From the NCBI RefSeq assembly GCF_000426505.1, contig NZ_KE384532.1:358410-422409 (forward strand): 64,000 bases of DNA, read 5' to 3'. Made by a program: the position numbers and the translations under genes. Source of the stretch: Nisaea denitrificans DSM 18348 (lineage in GTDB: Bacteria > Pseudomonadota > Alphaproteobacteria > Thalassobaculales > Thalassobaculaceae). Shown in pieces: positions 19,035-29,841 of the stretch; position 1 is the stretch's first letter, and each line of letters begins with the position of its first letter. The notes under the pieces were generated by a model, which made no database searches, was not told the origin of the DNA, and was given only the letters and a program-made list of their open reading frames with translations.

Positions 19035-19095
19035 GAAAGCTGGCTTGTTACCCACCGGGTCGTGACGGCTGCGGGACAGCGAAAAAGGATACGCC

Positions 19096-19971
19096 GTGAA
19101 CAAGATCTGGCTGGAAGCCGCCGTCAACGGTCCCTGGACCCGGAAGAACCAGCCCTCTATTCCGGTCTCGCCGGAAGAGATTGCCGCTGACTGCATCGCC
19201 TGCGCGAAAGCAGGCGCGGCCATCGTCCACTTCCATCCCTATGATGTGATTACCGGCCTGCAGGTCGATACGACCGAGGCCTATGCCGAAGTGATCGAGC
19301 GGGTGCGCGAGGTGGATGAGAAAGTGATCATCTACGGCACCCTGCCGATGGCGGGTCTGCCGAATGTCTCCAACACGATGAGCCCGGCGCAACGCTTCGC
19401 TCATGTGAAGGGCCTGGCCGAGCGCGGTCTGATCGAATGGAGCGTGGTCGATCCCGGCAGCACCAACATCACCCACGATGCCTGGATCGCCGAGGGCCGC
19501 GAGGGCTTCACCTATTTCAACCCGGAAAGCCATGTCCGCTATGGGCTGGAGCTTTGCGCCGAACAAGGCCTGCACCCGAGCTACGCCATCTACGAGCCCG
19601 GTTTCATTCGTCAGGGCGCGGCCCTGCACCGCGCGACGCCCGGCTGCCCGACACCGCTTTATCGCTACATGTTCTCCGACCGCCTGACCTTCAGCTTCCC
19701 GCCGGAACTCTACGCGCTGGAAGCCTACAACACCCTGCGCGAGGCCGAAGCCCCCGGCACCCCCTGGATGGTCGCCGGCCTCGCCGTCGACATCCGCCCG
19801 CTGATCGCCCCCGCCGTCGAGCGCGGCGGCCATGTGCGGGTCGGGCTGGAGGACCAGCCGTTCGGGGTTAAGACGACGAATGTCGCGCTGGTCGAGGAGG
19901 CGGCACGGCTGATCGCAGCGGAAGGTGGCACGCTGGCGACCCCGGACGAGGTGCGGGCGGAATTGGTATGA
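19096..19971 (+). CDS. BKACE (DUF849) beta-keto acid cleavage enzyme
   Basis: Protein of 291 residues, TIM-barrel zinc enzyme of the beta-keto acid cleavage family, condensing a beta-keto acid with acetyl-CoA to give acetoacetate and a CoA ester; the founding member is 3-keto-5-aminohexanoate cleavage enzyme (Kce). The zinc motif HFHPYD (His45, His47) and the N-terminal EAAVNGPWTRK are present; YEPGF probably forms part of the substrate pocket. Subfamily and substrate cannot be told, and no kdd/kal lysine-fermentation genes are near. The GTG start has AAAAAGGA upstream. The stop overlaps the next gene's ATG (ATGA), so the two are translationally coupled. Confidence 0.88.
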   Translation: MNKIWLEAAVNGPWTRKNQPSIPVSPEEIAADCIACAKAGAAIVHFHPYDVITGLQVDTTEAYAEVIERVREVDEKVIIYGTLPMAGLPNVSNTMSPAQRFAHVKGLAERGLIEWSVVDPGSTNITHDAWIAEGREGFTYFNPESHVRYGLELCAEQGLHPSYAIYEPGFIRQGAALHRATPGCPTPLYRYMFSDRLTFSFPPELYALEAYNTLREAEAPGTPWMVAGLAVDIRPLIAPAVERGGHVRVGLEDQPFGVKTTNVALVEEAARLIAAEGGTLATPDEVRAELV

Positions 19972-20726
19972 TCAGCTCTTCTCATCATCGTTTTGGCTTC
20001 AAAACTGTGAGCCCGAGCAAGGCGCGCGGGATAAGGTCGGTTGGGCACAAGATTGCTGTGTTGATGCTTCTTGCTTTCTCCGGCTGCACAATGAACCCGC
20101 ATCTTGTGGAGCATGGTTCCTGGTTCGCGGAACGTGATCTCAGAACAACCGAACGGGCCTTAGCGTTCCTCGCATTGGACCGGGCGTTCGAATGCGGACG
20201 CGCCGAACAGCCCGATGCCTATGACTGGATCGAAGAGGCTGACCGGATGCTCTTAGTAGACTGGAACCTCGTCTTTCGCCCGGGGATGAGTGTTGTTGGG
20301 ACACAGGACGCGCGAGGCCGGGTCGACCAACTGACCTGGGACCGCGGCCGGGCCTATGTCGCGTTTGTCCCGGACACGTCGCTTGCGTCAGTGATCCCTT
20401 CTGATTGCACACTGAAAGCGGCGCCCAGCAAAAGGTTCGTCCGAACCGTGCCTCGTCTGCGGAAGAGGTTCGAAGAGCGGCAGATCATCAGGATGCTCGG
20501 TCTTGACGTGGCTGCGGAGGTGGTTTGGACTCGCGGTGAGTTGGAGAACTGCATCCTCATGCACCAGGCCTTCGTGCGGGTTTTTCGTGGGAAGCAGCAG
20601 CGGTTGATTCTTTCCCTTGCGGATTGCGGTCAGCGCTATCGTCACTATCTCACGCAGCGCATGTACGAGGTGCGGAACATTCTGGAAAGCACGACATTCA
20701 ATCCGAGGGTCTTTGGGAAAAACTGA
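19968..20726 (+). CDS. Putative lipoprotein of unknown function
   Basis: Protein of up to 252 residues, no family recognised. A hydrophobic stretch HKIAVLMLLAFSGC ends in a lipobox-like FSGC (Cys about 40), so it is probably an outer-membrane or periplasmic lipoprotein; the 28-residue lead before it is unusually long, and a start nearer the signal would fit better, but the first ATG overlaps the BKACE stop. The mature part has conserved-looking acidic and aromatic segments (DWIEEADRMLLVDWNLVF) and a basic C-terminus. GC is near 55 percent in sampled lines, clearly lower than in the BKACE gene, a possible sign of later arrival. Confidence 0.65.
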   Translation: MISSSHHRFGFKTVSPSKARGIRSVGHKIAVLMLLAFSGCTMNPHLVEHGSWFAERDLRTTERALAFLALDRAFECGRAEQPDAYDWIEEADRMLLVDWNLVFRPGMSVVGTQDARGRVDQLTWDRGRAYVAFVPDTSLASVIPSDCTLKAAPSKRFVRTVPRLRKRFEERQIIRMLGLDVAAEVVWTRGELENCILMHQAFVRVFRGKQQRLILSLADCGQRYRHYLTQRMYEVRNILESTTFNPRVFGKN

Positions 20727-20868
20727 ACCTTAGGCCAGTTATGTCGCCTTCCCGGTCGGAGAGTCGGGATCTAGGTGATCATGAGGCATGTACGGTCGAA
20801 AGATCCCGGATCGGGGTCTGGGATAACGATCTTGGGTGGGCAGCGTAGGGCGACGGGCGAAAACCGCC

Positions 20869-22671
20869 CTAGTTATCGCCCATCTTGAGAGCTTCGATGA
20901 AGGCGCTCTGCGGGATGTCGACATTGCCGAATTGCCGCATCTTCTTTTTGCCTTCCTTCTGCTTCTCCAGCAGCTTCTTCTTCCGGCTGATGTCGCCGCC
21001 ATAGCATTTCGCGGTCACGTCCTTGCGCATGGCGCTGACGGTCTCGCGGGCGATGACCTTGCCGCCGATCGCCGCCTGGATGGCGATCTTGAAGAGCTGC
21101 CGCGGGATCAGGTCCTTCAACCGGGCGCACATGGCCCGGCCCCGGAACTCGGCCTGGTTGCGGTGGACGATCATGGAGAGCGCGTCCATCGGCTCCTGGT
21201 TCACCAGCACGCTGAGCTTGACCAGATCACCTTCTTCGTAGCTTTCCAGCGCATAGTCGAAGCTGGCATAGCCGCGTGAGATGCTTTTCAGCCGGTCGTA
21301 GAAATCGAACACGACTTCGTTAAGCGGTAGTTTGTAGACGGCCATGGCGCGGCTGCCGACATAGGTCAGCTCGATCTGTTCGCCGCGCCGCTCGGTGCAG
21401 AGCGCGAGCACCGGGCCGAGATATTCGTCCGGCACCATGATCGTCGCCTTGATCCACGGCTCCTCAATGCTTTCGATCCGCATCACGTCCGGCATGTCCG
21501 CCGGATTGTGCAGCTCGATCTGTTCGCCCTTGGTCAGGTTGATGCGGTAGACCACGCTCGGCGCGGTGGTGATCAGGTCGAGGTTGAATTCCCGTTCCAG
21601 CCGCTCCTGGATGATCTCCAGATGCAACAGACCGAGGAAGCCGCAGCGGAAGCCGAAGCCGAGTGCTGCGGAGCTTTCCGCCTCGAAGCTGAAGCTGGCA
21701 TCGTTCAGGCGGAGCTTTTCCAGGCTGTCGCGTAGGTCGGGATAATCGTTGGCATCGACCGGGAACAGGCCGCAGAACACCACCGGGATGCTCGGCTTGA
21801 AGCCCGGTAGCGGGGTGTCGCAGGGGCGCTTTTCCTCGGTGATGGTGTCGCCGACCTGACAGTCGGCCACGGTCTTGATCGAGGCGCTCATGAAGCCAAG
21901 CTCGCCCGGGCCAAGCTCCTTGAATTCGGTCAGCTTCGGCGTGAAGGCGCCGACCTTCTCGACCAGATGCGTGGCACCGGTCTGCATCAGCTTGATCTTC
22001 TGGCCCTTCTTAAGCACGCCCTGGCGTACCCGGACCAGCGCCATGACGCCGAGATAGCTGTCGTACCAGCTGTCCACCAGCATGGCCTGCAGCGGCTTCT
22101 CGCGATCTCCGGTCGGCGCCGGCAGGCGATTTACCAGCGCTTCCAGAACGGCCTTGATGTTGAGTCCGGTCTTGGCCGAGACCTCGATCGCATCCGAGGT
22201 GTCGATGCCGATCACGTCCTCGATCTGCTCCTTAACCCGGGGCACATCGGCGGCGGGCAGGTCGACCTTGTTCAGGACCGGGATGATCTCGTGGTCCTGC
22301 TCGATGGCCTGATAGACGTTGGCCAGGGTCTGCGCCTCGACACCCTGACTGGCGTCGACCACGAGGATCGAGCCCTCGCAGGCGGCCAGGGACCGGCTGA
22401 CCTCGTAGGCGAAGTCGACATGGCCTGGCGTGTCCATCAGGTTGATCTGATAGGTCTCGCCATTGTCGGCGGTGTAGTAAAGCCGCACGGTCTGCGCCTT
22501 GATGGTGATACCGCGCTCGCGCTCGATATCCATGCTGTCGAGCACCTGCTCCTTCATCTCCCGGTCGGCGAGGCCGCCGCAGAGTTGAATGAGCCGATCG
22601 GCCAGCGTGGACTTGCCGTGGTCGATATGGGCGATGATCGCGAAGTTACGGATATGGCTGAGGTCGGTCAT
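20869..22671 (-). CDS. lepA: Elongation factor 4 (LepA)
   Basis: Ribosome-bound GTPase of 600 residues that back-translocates or aids 30S assembly. G1 is [10 protein letters not shown]2 is in [13 protein letters not shown]3 is DTPGHVDF, G4 is NKVDLP. The LepA-specific C-terminal domain ends in [19 protein letters not shown], diagnostic against EF-G. A TTG at 22680 would add three residues; ATG 22671 gives the standard [10 protein letters not shown] start. Next gene upstream is the LpxR-like gene on the same strand (89 bases). Confidence 0.98.
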   Translation of the reverse strand: MTDLSHIRNFAIIAHIDHGKSTLADRLIQLCGGLADREMKEQVLDSMDIERERGITIKAQTVRLYYTADNGETYQINLMDTPGHVDFAYEVSRSLAACEGSILVVDASQGVEAQTLANVYQAIEQDHEIIPVLNKVDLPAADVPRVKEQIEDVIGIDTSDAIEVSAKTGLNIKAVLEALVNRLPAPTGDREKPLQAMLVDSWYDSYLGVMALVRVRQGVLKKGQKIKLMQTGATHLVEKVGAFTPKLTEFKELGPGELGFMSASIKTVADCQVGDTITEEKRPCDTPLPGFKPSIPVVFCGLFPVDANDYPDLRDSLEKLRLNDASFSFEAESSAALGFGFRCGFLGLLHLEIIQERLEREFNLDLITTAPSVVYRINLTKGEQIELHNPADMPDVMRIESIEEPWIKATIMVPDEYLGPVLALCTERRGEQIELTYVGSRAMAVYKLPLNEVVFDFYDRLKSISRGYASFDYALESYEEGDLVKLSVLVNQEPMDALSMIVHRNQAEFRGRAMCARLKDLIPRQLFKIAIQAAIGGKVIARETVSAMRKDVTAKCYGGDISRKKKLLEKQKEGKKKMRQFGNVDIPQSAFIEALKMGDN

Positions 22672-22760
22672 GTAGGGCAAATACCGTCAAAGTTGCTGGC
22701 CGGGAAAATAGGGCCGACCGGGCATTGTGGCAATGCGGAAACGGTGGAGGCTGATCTGCT

Positions 22761-23750
22761 TCAGAAACTGTAGGCCACGCCGAGGGAGCCGAAACTGGAA
22801 AAGTCCTCGTCGTTGGTGAATTCCGGCGTCCGGATGACCTGGGTCAGGGAGACCCGGGCCCGGCCGACATTGAAGACGATTCCATAGGTGAAATCGCCCA
22901 CCATCAGCTTCTTGTCGACCGAGGGGCTGTCCTGGAAGGTATTGCCGTCGAGGAAGATGTTGCGGCCGACCATCCGGCCCTCGATCCCGGCAAAAAGGTA
23001 CCAGCCGAAATCCTCGCTGGGCGCGAAGTAACCTGAGCCCGGCGTGCTCGGCTGGATACGGGGCGGCCCGTAATCGCCGGTCGGCAGGTCCTTGCCGAAG
23101 CGCACCATCATGCCGGCGTTGACATGGGTGAAGACATTGCCGAGTGCGCCGCCGATGTAGGGCGAGGCGTCGATCTGGTACCCGTAGGGGGCGCCGAGCA
23201 GACGGTCGGCCCATTTATGTTCCGCCGTCAGCAACAGTGCCGGCTCGTTTTTCAGCTGGGAGTCCCAGCCCCGCGGCTCGCGGGTGTCGATCAGGCTGTG
23301 CACGAAGCTCTGCACCGGCTCGCCGAGGGCGGCCGGGCCGACCACGCCAAGGCTGAGCTGCAGGGAGGTCACGCTTTTGCCGGTATCCGCGAGCACGCCG
23401 ACGGCGCCGTAGAGCCAGGCCCCGTAGGGCCGGTCCGCCGGGTCGGGACTCTTTCGCTCGATATCCTGCGGCGTGTAAAGGTTCTGGCCAAGCTGGTAGG
23501 TCACGCGGATATCCGCGCCCGGATCGATGAAAGGTGCCGCCGCGTAACGGACGCCATCGGGCACCCGGTTCAGCGTGTCGGTCCATTGCAGGGCCACACC
23601 GTTAGTGTAATCACGGTCGGCGCCGTTAACGAGATCGTTCTCAACCGTGACGGTGAAGGCGCTGTCGGGGGATTCCGCGCGGGCAAAGTCCGGGGCGGCG
23701 CACAGCACGGCAAGGACTGCGGCAGCAGCCGCTAAGCGGTTCATTCTCAT
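22761..23750 (-). CDS. LpxR-like lipid A deacylase family (DUF2219) outer-membrane protein
   Basis: Protein of 329 residues with a cleaved signal peptide (RLAAAAAVLAVLCAAPDFARA). The mature part begins TVTVENDLVNGADRDYTNGV, the LpxR active-site strand with the Asn-Asp pair and Tyr-Thr, and carries DRPYGAWLY, GVVGPAALGE and QSFVHSLI with the catalytic-type His, then GWDSQLKNEPALLL. The final residues GVAYSF end in Phe as outer-membrane barrels do. In Salmonella LpxR removes the 3'-acyloxyacyl chain of lipid A in the outer membrane; the activity of this homologue is inferred. ATG 23750 is chosen because it directly precedes the signal peptide. Confidence 0.85.
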   Translation of the reverse strand: MRMNRLAAAAAVLAVLCAAPDFARAESPDSAFTVTVENDLVNGADRDYTNGVALQWTDTLNRVPDGVRYAAAPFIDPGADIRVTYQLGQNLYTPQDIERKSPDPADRPYGAWLYGAVGVLADTGKSVTSLQLSLGVVGPAALGEPVQSFVHSLIDTREPRGWDSQLKNEPALLLTAEHKWADRLLGAPYGYQIDASPYIGGALGNVFTHVNAGMMVRFGKDLPTGDYGPPRIQPSTPGSGYFAPSEDFGWYLFAGIEGRMVGRNIFLDGNTFQDSPSVDKKLMVGDFTYGIVFNVGRARVSLTQVIRTPEFTNDEDFSSFGSLGVAYSF

Positions 23751-23912
23751 CGATTGTCCGGTAACAAAAGGCTTAATTCCAAAGCGGATATAGACCGCTT
23801 CCATGGCAATACAATGGACGAGATTGCCACGTCACGCCATCACCGCGCAGACTGTAGTCTCGCCGACCGGCCCGGAGCGCCTGCGTCGGCGCAAGAACCC
23901 GGGGAGGAAACC

Positions 23913-24698
23913 ATGCCGCATATCGACGCCAACGGAATCACGCTGCATTACCGGATCGACGGGCCGGAGGATGGGCGACCGTTGCTGCTTTCCAACTCGC
24001 TCGCCTCAAACCTGCATATGTGGGACCCGCAGATTGCGGACCTGACGTCCGCCGGGTTCCGGGTGATCCGCTATGACAGCCGAGGCCATGGCGGGTCCGG
24101 TGCGCCGGAAGGTGCTTATTCCATCGAGATGCTGGCCGAGGATGCGGTGGCGCTGCTCGACGGGCTCGGTGTCGACAGGGCGGATTATTGCGGGCTCTCC
24201 AAGGGCGGCATGGTCGGTCAGATGCTCGGGGTCAGGCACCGGGACCGGGTGAAGACACTGATCCTGGCCGACACCAGCGCGCATATGCCGACGCAGGAAA
24301 TGTGGGATGGCCGGGTGCGAACGGTGGAGAAAGGCGGGATGGCGGCCGTTGTCGACGCCACCATCGAGCGCTGGTTCACCCCGGCAAGCCAGCAGCGTCT
24401 GAAGCAGGATATCGACACGGTGCGGGAGATGATCCTCGGCACCCCGCCTCAGGGTTTCATCGGCTGCTGCCGCGCCATTCAGGCCATGGACCAGCGCGAG
24501 ACCATTGGCGGCATCGACATCCCGACTCTGGTGATCGTCGGCGCCGACGATCCGGCAACCACGCCGGAGCACGCCCGCGAGATCCACGGCCTGATCAAGG
24601 GCTCCCGCTATGCCGAGATTCCGGAGGCGGCGCATTTCTCGAACTTCGAGCAGCCGGATGCCTTCACCAAGGCGATGCTTGGGTTTCTCAACACCTGA
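23913..24698 (+). CDS. Alpha/beta hydrolase, 3-oxoadipate enol-lactonase-like (PcaD)
   Basis: Cytosolic hydrolase of 261 residues. Nucleophile elbow GLSKGGM (Ser96), the SNSLASNLHMWD oxyanion segment, YDSRGHGGS, acid Asp in VGADDPATTP and His in AAHFSNFEQP all match the PcaD subgroup, which opens 3-oxoadipate enol-lactone in the beta-ketoadipate pathway. Position 97 is Lys where PcaD normally has Met, and no other pca genes are nearby, so function may differ. ATG 23913 has a near-perfect GGGAGGA before it; the longer frame to 23754 overlaps the LpxR-like gene's leader and is not used. Confidence 0.85.
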   Translation: MPHIDANGITLHYRIDGPEDGRPLLLSNSLASNLHMWDPQIADLTSAGFRVIRYDSRGHGGSGAPEGAYSIEMLAEDAVALLDGLGVDRADYCGLSKGGMVGQMLGVRHRDRVKTLILADTSAHMPTQEMWDGRVRTVEKGGMAAVVDATIERWFTPASQQRLKQDIDTVREMILGTPPQGFIGCCRAIQAMDQRETIGGIDIPTLVIVGADDPATTPEHAREIHGLIKGSRYAEIPEAAHFSNFEQPDAFTKAMLGFLNT

Positions 24699-24770
24699 CT
24701 TTCGACCGTCCTTGCGGCGCGACTCTTTTTCCGTGCCGTCTTCCAGAGACATTTTTGATGAGGACCGATC

Positions 24771-25409
24771 ATGATGCTGGATTCTCTTTCGCCAGAATTT
24801 CTGTTAACCGCCCTGCTCGTCGTGCTCGCTCCCGGAACGGGCGTTATCTACACCCTTTCCTATGGCCTGTTCGGTCGTCGGGGGCAGAGCATGACCGCAG
24901 CCCTCGGATGCACGTTCGGCATTGTTCCGCACCTGCTGGCGAGTGTGCTCGGTTTGGCGGCCCTTCTCCATACGAGTGCGGTGGCCTTTCAGATGGTCAA
25001 GCTGCTGGGCGTTGCCTATCTGCTCTATCTGGCCTGGGGCCTGTGGCGGGCAAGCGGTACACTTGCGGTCACCCGTCCGGATGAGGAGCAAGGCTCCACC
25101 AAAGGACATCTCCGGATCATGGCGCGGGGCGCGTTGATCAATATTCTCAATCCAAAGCTCTCGATCTTTTTCCTCGCTTTCCTGACGCAATTTGTCCCCG
25201 AAGGCGCACCTGATGCGATGGCGCGTTTCTTCCTGCTTGCGGTCACTTTCATGGTTATGACGTTCGCGGTGTTCGTGATGTACGGCCTTGCGGCGGAGCA
25301 GGTCAGCCAGCGAGTTCTTGCCTCGGCAAGAGCGATGCGCTGGCTGCAAAGAACCTTCGCGGCGGCCTTTGCCGGTTTCGCGTTCAAACTGGCACTGACA
25401 GAACGCTGA
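24771..25409 (+). CDS. LysE/RhtB family amino acid exporter
   Basis: Inner-membrane protein of 212 residues with about six helices. The first helix has the family signature LLVVLAPGTGVIYTLS (usual PGP replaced by PGT) and the next has GRRGQSMTAALGCTFG. A second signature NILNPKLSIFFLAFLTQF is present. Exports amino acids or related small metabolites by proton antiport; substrate unknown. ATG 24771 is used; 24774 is equally possible. A strong two-way terminator separates it from the convergent aminotransferase gene. Confidence 0.9.
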   Translation: MMLDSLSPEFLLTALLVVLAPGTGVIYTLSYGLFGRRGQSMTAALGCTFGIVPHLLASVLGLAALLHTSAVAFQMVKLLGVAYLLYLAWGLWRASGTLAVTRPDEEQGSTKGHLRIMARGALINILNPKLSIFFLAFLTQFVPEGAPDAMARFFLLAVTFMVMTFAVFVMYGLAAEQVSQRVLASARAMRWLQRTFAAAFAGFAFKLALTER

Positions 25410-25423
25410 TCCGCTTCAAAAAG

Positions 25424-25458
25424 AAAAGCGCCGCCCGGAATTCTCCGGGCGGCGCTTT
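25424..25458. terminator. Bidirectional terminator between lysE-like gene and aspC
   Basis: Perfect 16-bp stem AAAAGCGCCGCCCGGA / TCCGGGCGGCGCTTTT with loop ATTC. A- and T-runs in the arms allow use from both sides of this convergent pair. Confidence 0.93.
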
Positions 25459-25480
25459 TCGTTCAGGTCTCTGAAGAGCG

Positions 25481-26725
<1,245 letters not shown>

Positions 26726-26896
26726 CTACGCCCGGCTTCCGGTGCATTCAAGCGCGGGAATGTCCCGATTTAGGAGTGACTTCGAATTGGAATTCGGCTG
26801 GACAGCGAGATGCCGACGGGAGATTCTCCCGAAATCCGGAAAAACCGGCAAGAGATTCATCGTAATTTAAAGAGTTTAGAGTGTAAGAACAGCGCT

Positions 26897-27376
26897 ATGG
26901 ACCCGATACGCAGATCAGAACATGCAATACCCCGCGCTGGCACACTCGACCGCGATGTCTGGGCACGCGATCTCGCCCGCTCCATGTGCGAAAAGGTTCC
27001 CGATGTCGAGGAACTGGAGATGCGCCGGCTGGAGCAGTTCCTCTGCGGCCTGATGCATTATCTGTTGGGCAAGGTGCACGATCGGCCTGAATTCCGGCGC
27101 GAGGAAGCGGTGTGGCGCGGAAAGCACGGCTTGCTGCCGCTGATGGGCGGGATGATGGACCGGTACCGGAACATGCCCCGCAAGCCCGGCACGGAGCCGG
27201 TGCGGCAATGGCTGAACGACATGGCCGACGAAGCGACCAACTCGAAATACAACCCCGTCTGCATCCAGGCGTTCCGCCTCCTGACCCGGCTTGAGCATGA
27301 CGATCTCGAGAACATGCTGCACAACGCGTCCTGCGTGGTGCTCCTCTCGCTCGGTCAGGAAATTCCCGCGGATTGA
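26897..27376 (+). CDS. Hypothetical protein, 159 residues
   Basis: I do not recognise this protein. It begins MDPIRRSEHAIPRAGT and is mostly helical and charged, with a hydrophobic core segment EQFLCGLMHYLLGKV (about 52-66), a Met- and Gly-rich turn PLMGGMMDRYRNMP (about 88-101) and a C-terminal helix LENMLHNASCVVLLSLGQE. No signal or membrane anchor. ATG 26897 is the first start that leaves the AT-rich leader (26840-26890) free; no clear binding site precedes it. Codon use is normal for the genome, so it is probably real. It lies 55 bases before the MFS exporter on the same strand. Confidence 0.6.
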   Translation: MDPIRRSEHAIPRAGTLDRDVWARDLARSMCEKVPDVEELEMRRLEQFLCGLMHYLLGKVHDRPEFRREEAVWRGKHGLLPLMGGMMDRYRNMPRKPGTEPVRQWLNDMADEATNSKYNPVCIQAFRLLTRLEHDDLENMLHNASCVVLLSLGQEIPAD

Positions 27377-27431
27377 TTCCGAAGTCGGGAGCATTCCATT
27401 CCCGTTCTAAGTATTTTCCAAGCCCGGGACA

Positions 27432-28712
27432 TTGGACTACAAACAGTTCATGTCCCTCACAACATCCGTGGCTCGCTTTTGTCAGGCGTTCCGCAATCGC
27501 GATTACGCCATTTATTGCGCCGGCAGCTCCCTGACCGTCATCGGTCTGTGGATGCAGCGGATTGCCGTCGGCTGGGTAGCCTGGGAGCTGACCGAGAGCC
27601 CAACCTGGCTCGGCATCATTGCGTTCGCCGAGCTCTTCCCTGTGGTCATCCTGAGCCCGCTCGCCGGGACGCTTGCCGACCGGCTCGACCGGTTGTGGAT
27701 TGCCAGGGTCGCGCAATGTCTCAACATGGTCCAGGCCACGGCACTGACGGTTTTGACGCTGTCCGGTGCGCTGACCATCTGGTGGCTGTTCTCACTGGCG
27801 CTGTTCACCGGGATCGTTGTCTCCTTCTGGCAGCCGGCCCGGATGGCGATGATCCCCAATCTGGTCCGGCGCGAGGATATGGCCTCGGCCGTGGCGATCA
27901 ATTCGGTGATCTTCAACGCGGCCCGCTTTATCGGCCCGGCGATCGCCGGTGTGGTTATCGTCGGCTATGGCGCGGGCTACGCTTTCCTCGCGAACGCGAT
28001 CAGTTATCTGCCTTTCATCGCGGCATTGTGGATCATCCAGCCGAATATGAACGGGCGAAAGCCGAAGCATGGTGCAGGCATTTTGGCGCAGATGGCCGAT
28101 GGATATCGTTACGCCCTGACCCATCCCGGCATCGGCCCGATGCTGATCCTGATGCTGATCACCTGCATCGCCATGCGTCCGGTGTTCGAATTGTTGCCGG
28201 GCTTTGCCGCCGAGATTTTCGGCCGCGGTGCCGAGGGGCTCTCCATGATGGCCACGGCCACGGGTATTGGCGCGGTGATCGGGGGACTCTATCTCGGTCA
28301 GCGTAACGGCCTTGAAGGTCTGGTTCAGCTTTCCCTCGTGAGTGTGGTGGCGATGATCGCGGCGCTGCTGGTGTTCAGTCTGACATCGAATTTCTGGGTG
28401 GCACTCATTGCGCTGGCCGTTGCCGGTGGCGCGATGGTCACACACGGGGCCGGGTCGCAGACCCTGATCCAGGCGGCGGTCGACGAGGATATGCGTGGCC
28501 GGGTGGTTGCGCTTTACGGCATGCTGTTCCGGGGTGGTCCGGCGATCGGTGCCCTGGGCATGGGCTGGGTCTCGGAGTGGGCCGGGTTGCAATGGCCGCT
28601 TGTGGCCGGTTGCGCCATTGCGTGCCTTGCGCTGCTCTGGATGGCCGGACGCCGGATGGCCATCCGCGATGCCATGGAGGCACGGCGTGGAGAAGTCGAG
28701 AGTGACGGCTGA
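27432..28712 (+). CDS. MFS transporter, MFS_3/enterobactin-exporter-like
   Basis: Inner-membrane protein of 426 residues with about twelve helices. The first helix block FRNRDYAIYCAGSSLTVIGLWMQRIAVGWVAWELT, the loop GTLADRLDRLWIA and the segment SFWQPARMAMIPNLVRREDMASAVAINSVIFNAARFIGPAIAGV fit the MFS_3 group, which includes EntS-like exporters. Substrate unknown. The start is uncertain: TTG 27432 or ATG 27450, neither with a strong binding site. Its last 11 bases overlap the GTG start of the metallophosphoesterase gene, so the two are coupled. Confidence 0.85.
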   Translation: MDYKQFMSLTTSVARFCQAFRNRDYAIYCAGSSLTVIGLWMQRIAVGWVAWELTESPTWLGIIAFAELFPVVILSPLAGTLADRLDRLWIARVAQCLNMVQATALTVLTLSGALTIWWLFSLALFTGIVVSFWQPARMAMIPNLVRREDMASAVAINSVIFNAARFIGPAIAGVVIVGYGAGYAFLANAISYLPFIAALWIIQPNMNGRKPKHGAGILAQMADGYRYALTHPGIGPMLILMLITCIAMRPVFELLPGFAAEIFGRGAEGLSMMATATGIGAVIGGLYLGQRNGLEGLVQLSLVSVVAMIAALLVFSLTSNFWVALIALAVAGGAMVTHGAGSQTLIQAAVDEDMRGRVVALYGMLFRGGPAIGALGMGWVSEWAGLQWPLVAGCAIACLALLWMAGRRMAIRDAMEARRGEVESDG

Positions 28713-29559
28713 ATCCGAAAATACCCGGCTCTGGGCCATTTCCGATCTCCATCTCGCCTCCGAGGTGAACAGGAACGCGCTTGCCGAGATTCCCGATCAT
28801 GGTGCGGATTGGCTGATCCTGGCGGGAGATGTCGCCGAGCGCGAGGAAGTGTTTGTCGATGCGGTGACCTTTCTGGGCAAACGGTTCGGAAAGCTGATCT
28901 GGGTGCCGGGAAATCACGATCTCTGGACCGATCAGCGGCCCGGCGGGGTGGCCCGGCGCGGCGATGAGCGCTACCGGCATCTTGTCGAGTTGGCCCGCGC
29001 GGCTGGCGTGGTCACACCGGAAGACCCCTATCCAAGATGGCCGATGGATCTTGATGGAGAGCCGGTCTTCATAGCGCCGCTTTTCCTGCTCTATGACTAT
29101 AGCTTCCGCCCCGAGGATGTTCTGCTCGCCGACCTGAAAGACTGGGTGCGGGAGAAACACGCGGTGCCGGTGGATGAAGTCCTGCTCGATCCCGAACCTT
29201 TCGCGGATCGCCCGGCTTGGTGCGCTGCCCGTTGTGCTGAAACCGAGGCCCGTCTGTCGGCTTTGCCCGAGGGCGCGCGGACCGTGCTGGTGAACCACTG
29301 GCCCTTGCGCGAGGATCTGATCCGGATACCGCGGGTTCCGCGATTTGTGCCCTGGTGCGGCACCCGGATCACGCATGACTGGCACCGCAGGTTCCGCGCC
29401 ATCGACGTCGTCACCGGGCATCTGCATACCCGCAGGACCGATATGGTCGACGACACCCGTTTCCATGAGGTCTCCCTCGGCTATCCAAGACAATGGGATC
29501 AGTCGCGCGGGATTGGGGATTATCTCCGCGACGTGACCCCCGGAAATGCAAGGGGTTGA
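28702..29559 (+). CDS. Calcineurin-like metallophosphoesterase
   Basis: Cytosolic phosphoesterase of 285 residues with all two-metal motifs in order: ISDLHLA (DxH), LAGDVAE (GDxx), VPGNHD (GNHD), LVNHWP (His) and VTGHLH (GHxH). Substrate unknown; the group includes nucleotide and phosphodiester hydrolases. GTG 28702 is preceded by GGAG nine bases upstream inside the end of the MFS gene, giving an 11-base overlap; GTG 28687 is the alternative. The long insert between about 75 and 150 (RWPMDLDGEPVFIAPLFLLYDYSF) is unusual for small members. Confidence 0.87.
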   Translation: MTAESENTRLWAISDLHLASEVNRNALAEIPDHGADWLILAGDVAEREEVFVDAVTFLGKRFGKLIWVPGNHDLWTDQRPGGVARRGDERYRHLVELARAAGVVTPEDPYPRWPMDLDGEPVFIAPLFLLYDYSFRPEDVLLADLKDWVREKHAVPVDEVLLDPEPFADRPAWCAARCAETEARLSALPEGARTVLVNHWPLREDLIRIPRVPRFVPWCGTRITHDWHRRFRAIDVVTGHLHTRRTDMVDDTRFHEVSLGYPRQWDQSRGIGDYLRDVTPGNARG

Positions 29560-29616
29560 ATTCGTTCGCCGGCATGCGAGGATGGAAAAGATTCACCGGC
29601 GAGGGGGAGCTGACCT

Positions 29617-29841
29617 ATGCGTACTGTTGATCTGACCATGGAATTCGAAGCGGCTGAGAGCCTTCTGCAGATTTTGAACGAGGGAAGGGTTTCCGGCGAC
29701 ATGCGCGATCATCTCGCCAGGTTGGTTGAGGATGCCATCCGCGCAGCTTCGGCAGCTGAACCCGAGACCGAACCGCGCTATGTCGGAGAACATGGGGAGC
29801 ATAACCCCAACACGCTTGGGAAACCGGGCGGTATCAAATAG
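29617..29841 (+). CDS. Small hypothetical protein, 74 residues
   Basis: Acidic, probably helical protein (RTVDLTMEFEAAESLLQILNE, then MRDHLARLVEDAIRAASAA) with a polar Gly/Pro/Asn tail HNPNTLGKPGGIK. No known domain. ATG 29617 is preceded by a strong GAGGGGG, which makes a real gene likely. It lies 57 bases after the phosphoesterase on the same strand and 178 bases before ppa. Confidence 0.6.
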   Translation: MRTVDLTMEFEAAESLLQILNEGRVSGDMRDHLARLVEDAIRAASAAEPETEPRYVGEHGEHNPNTLGKPGGIK

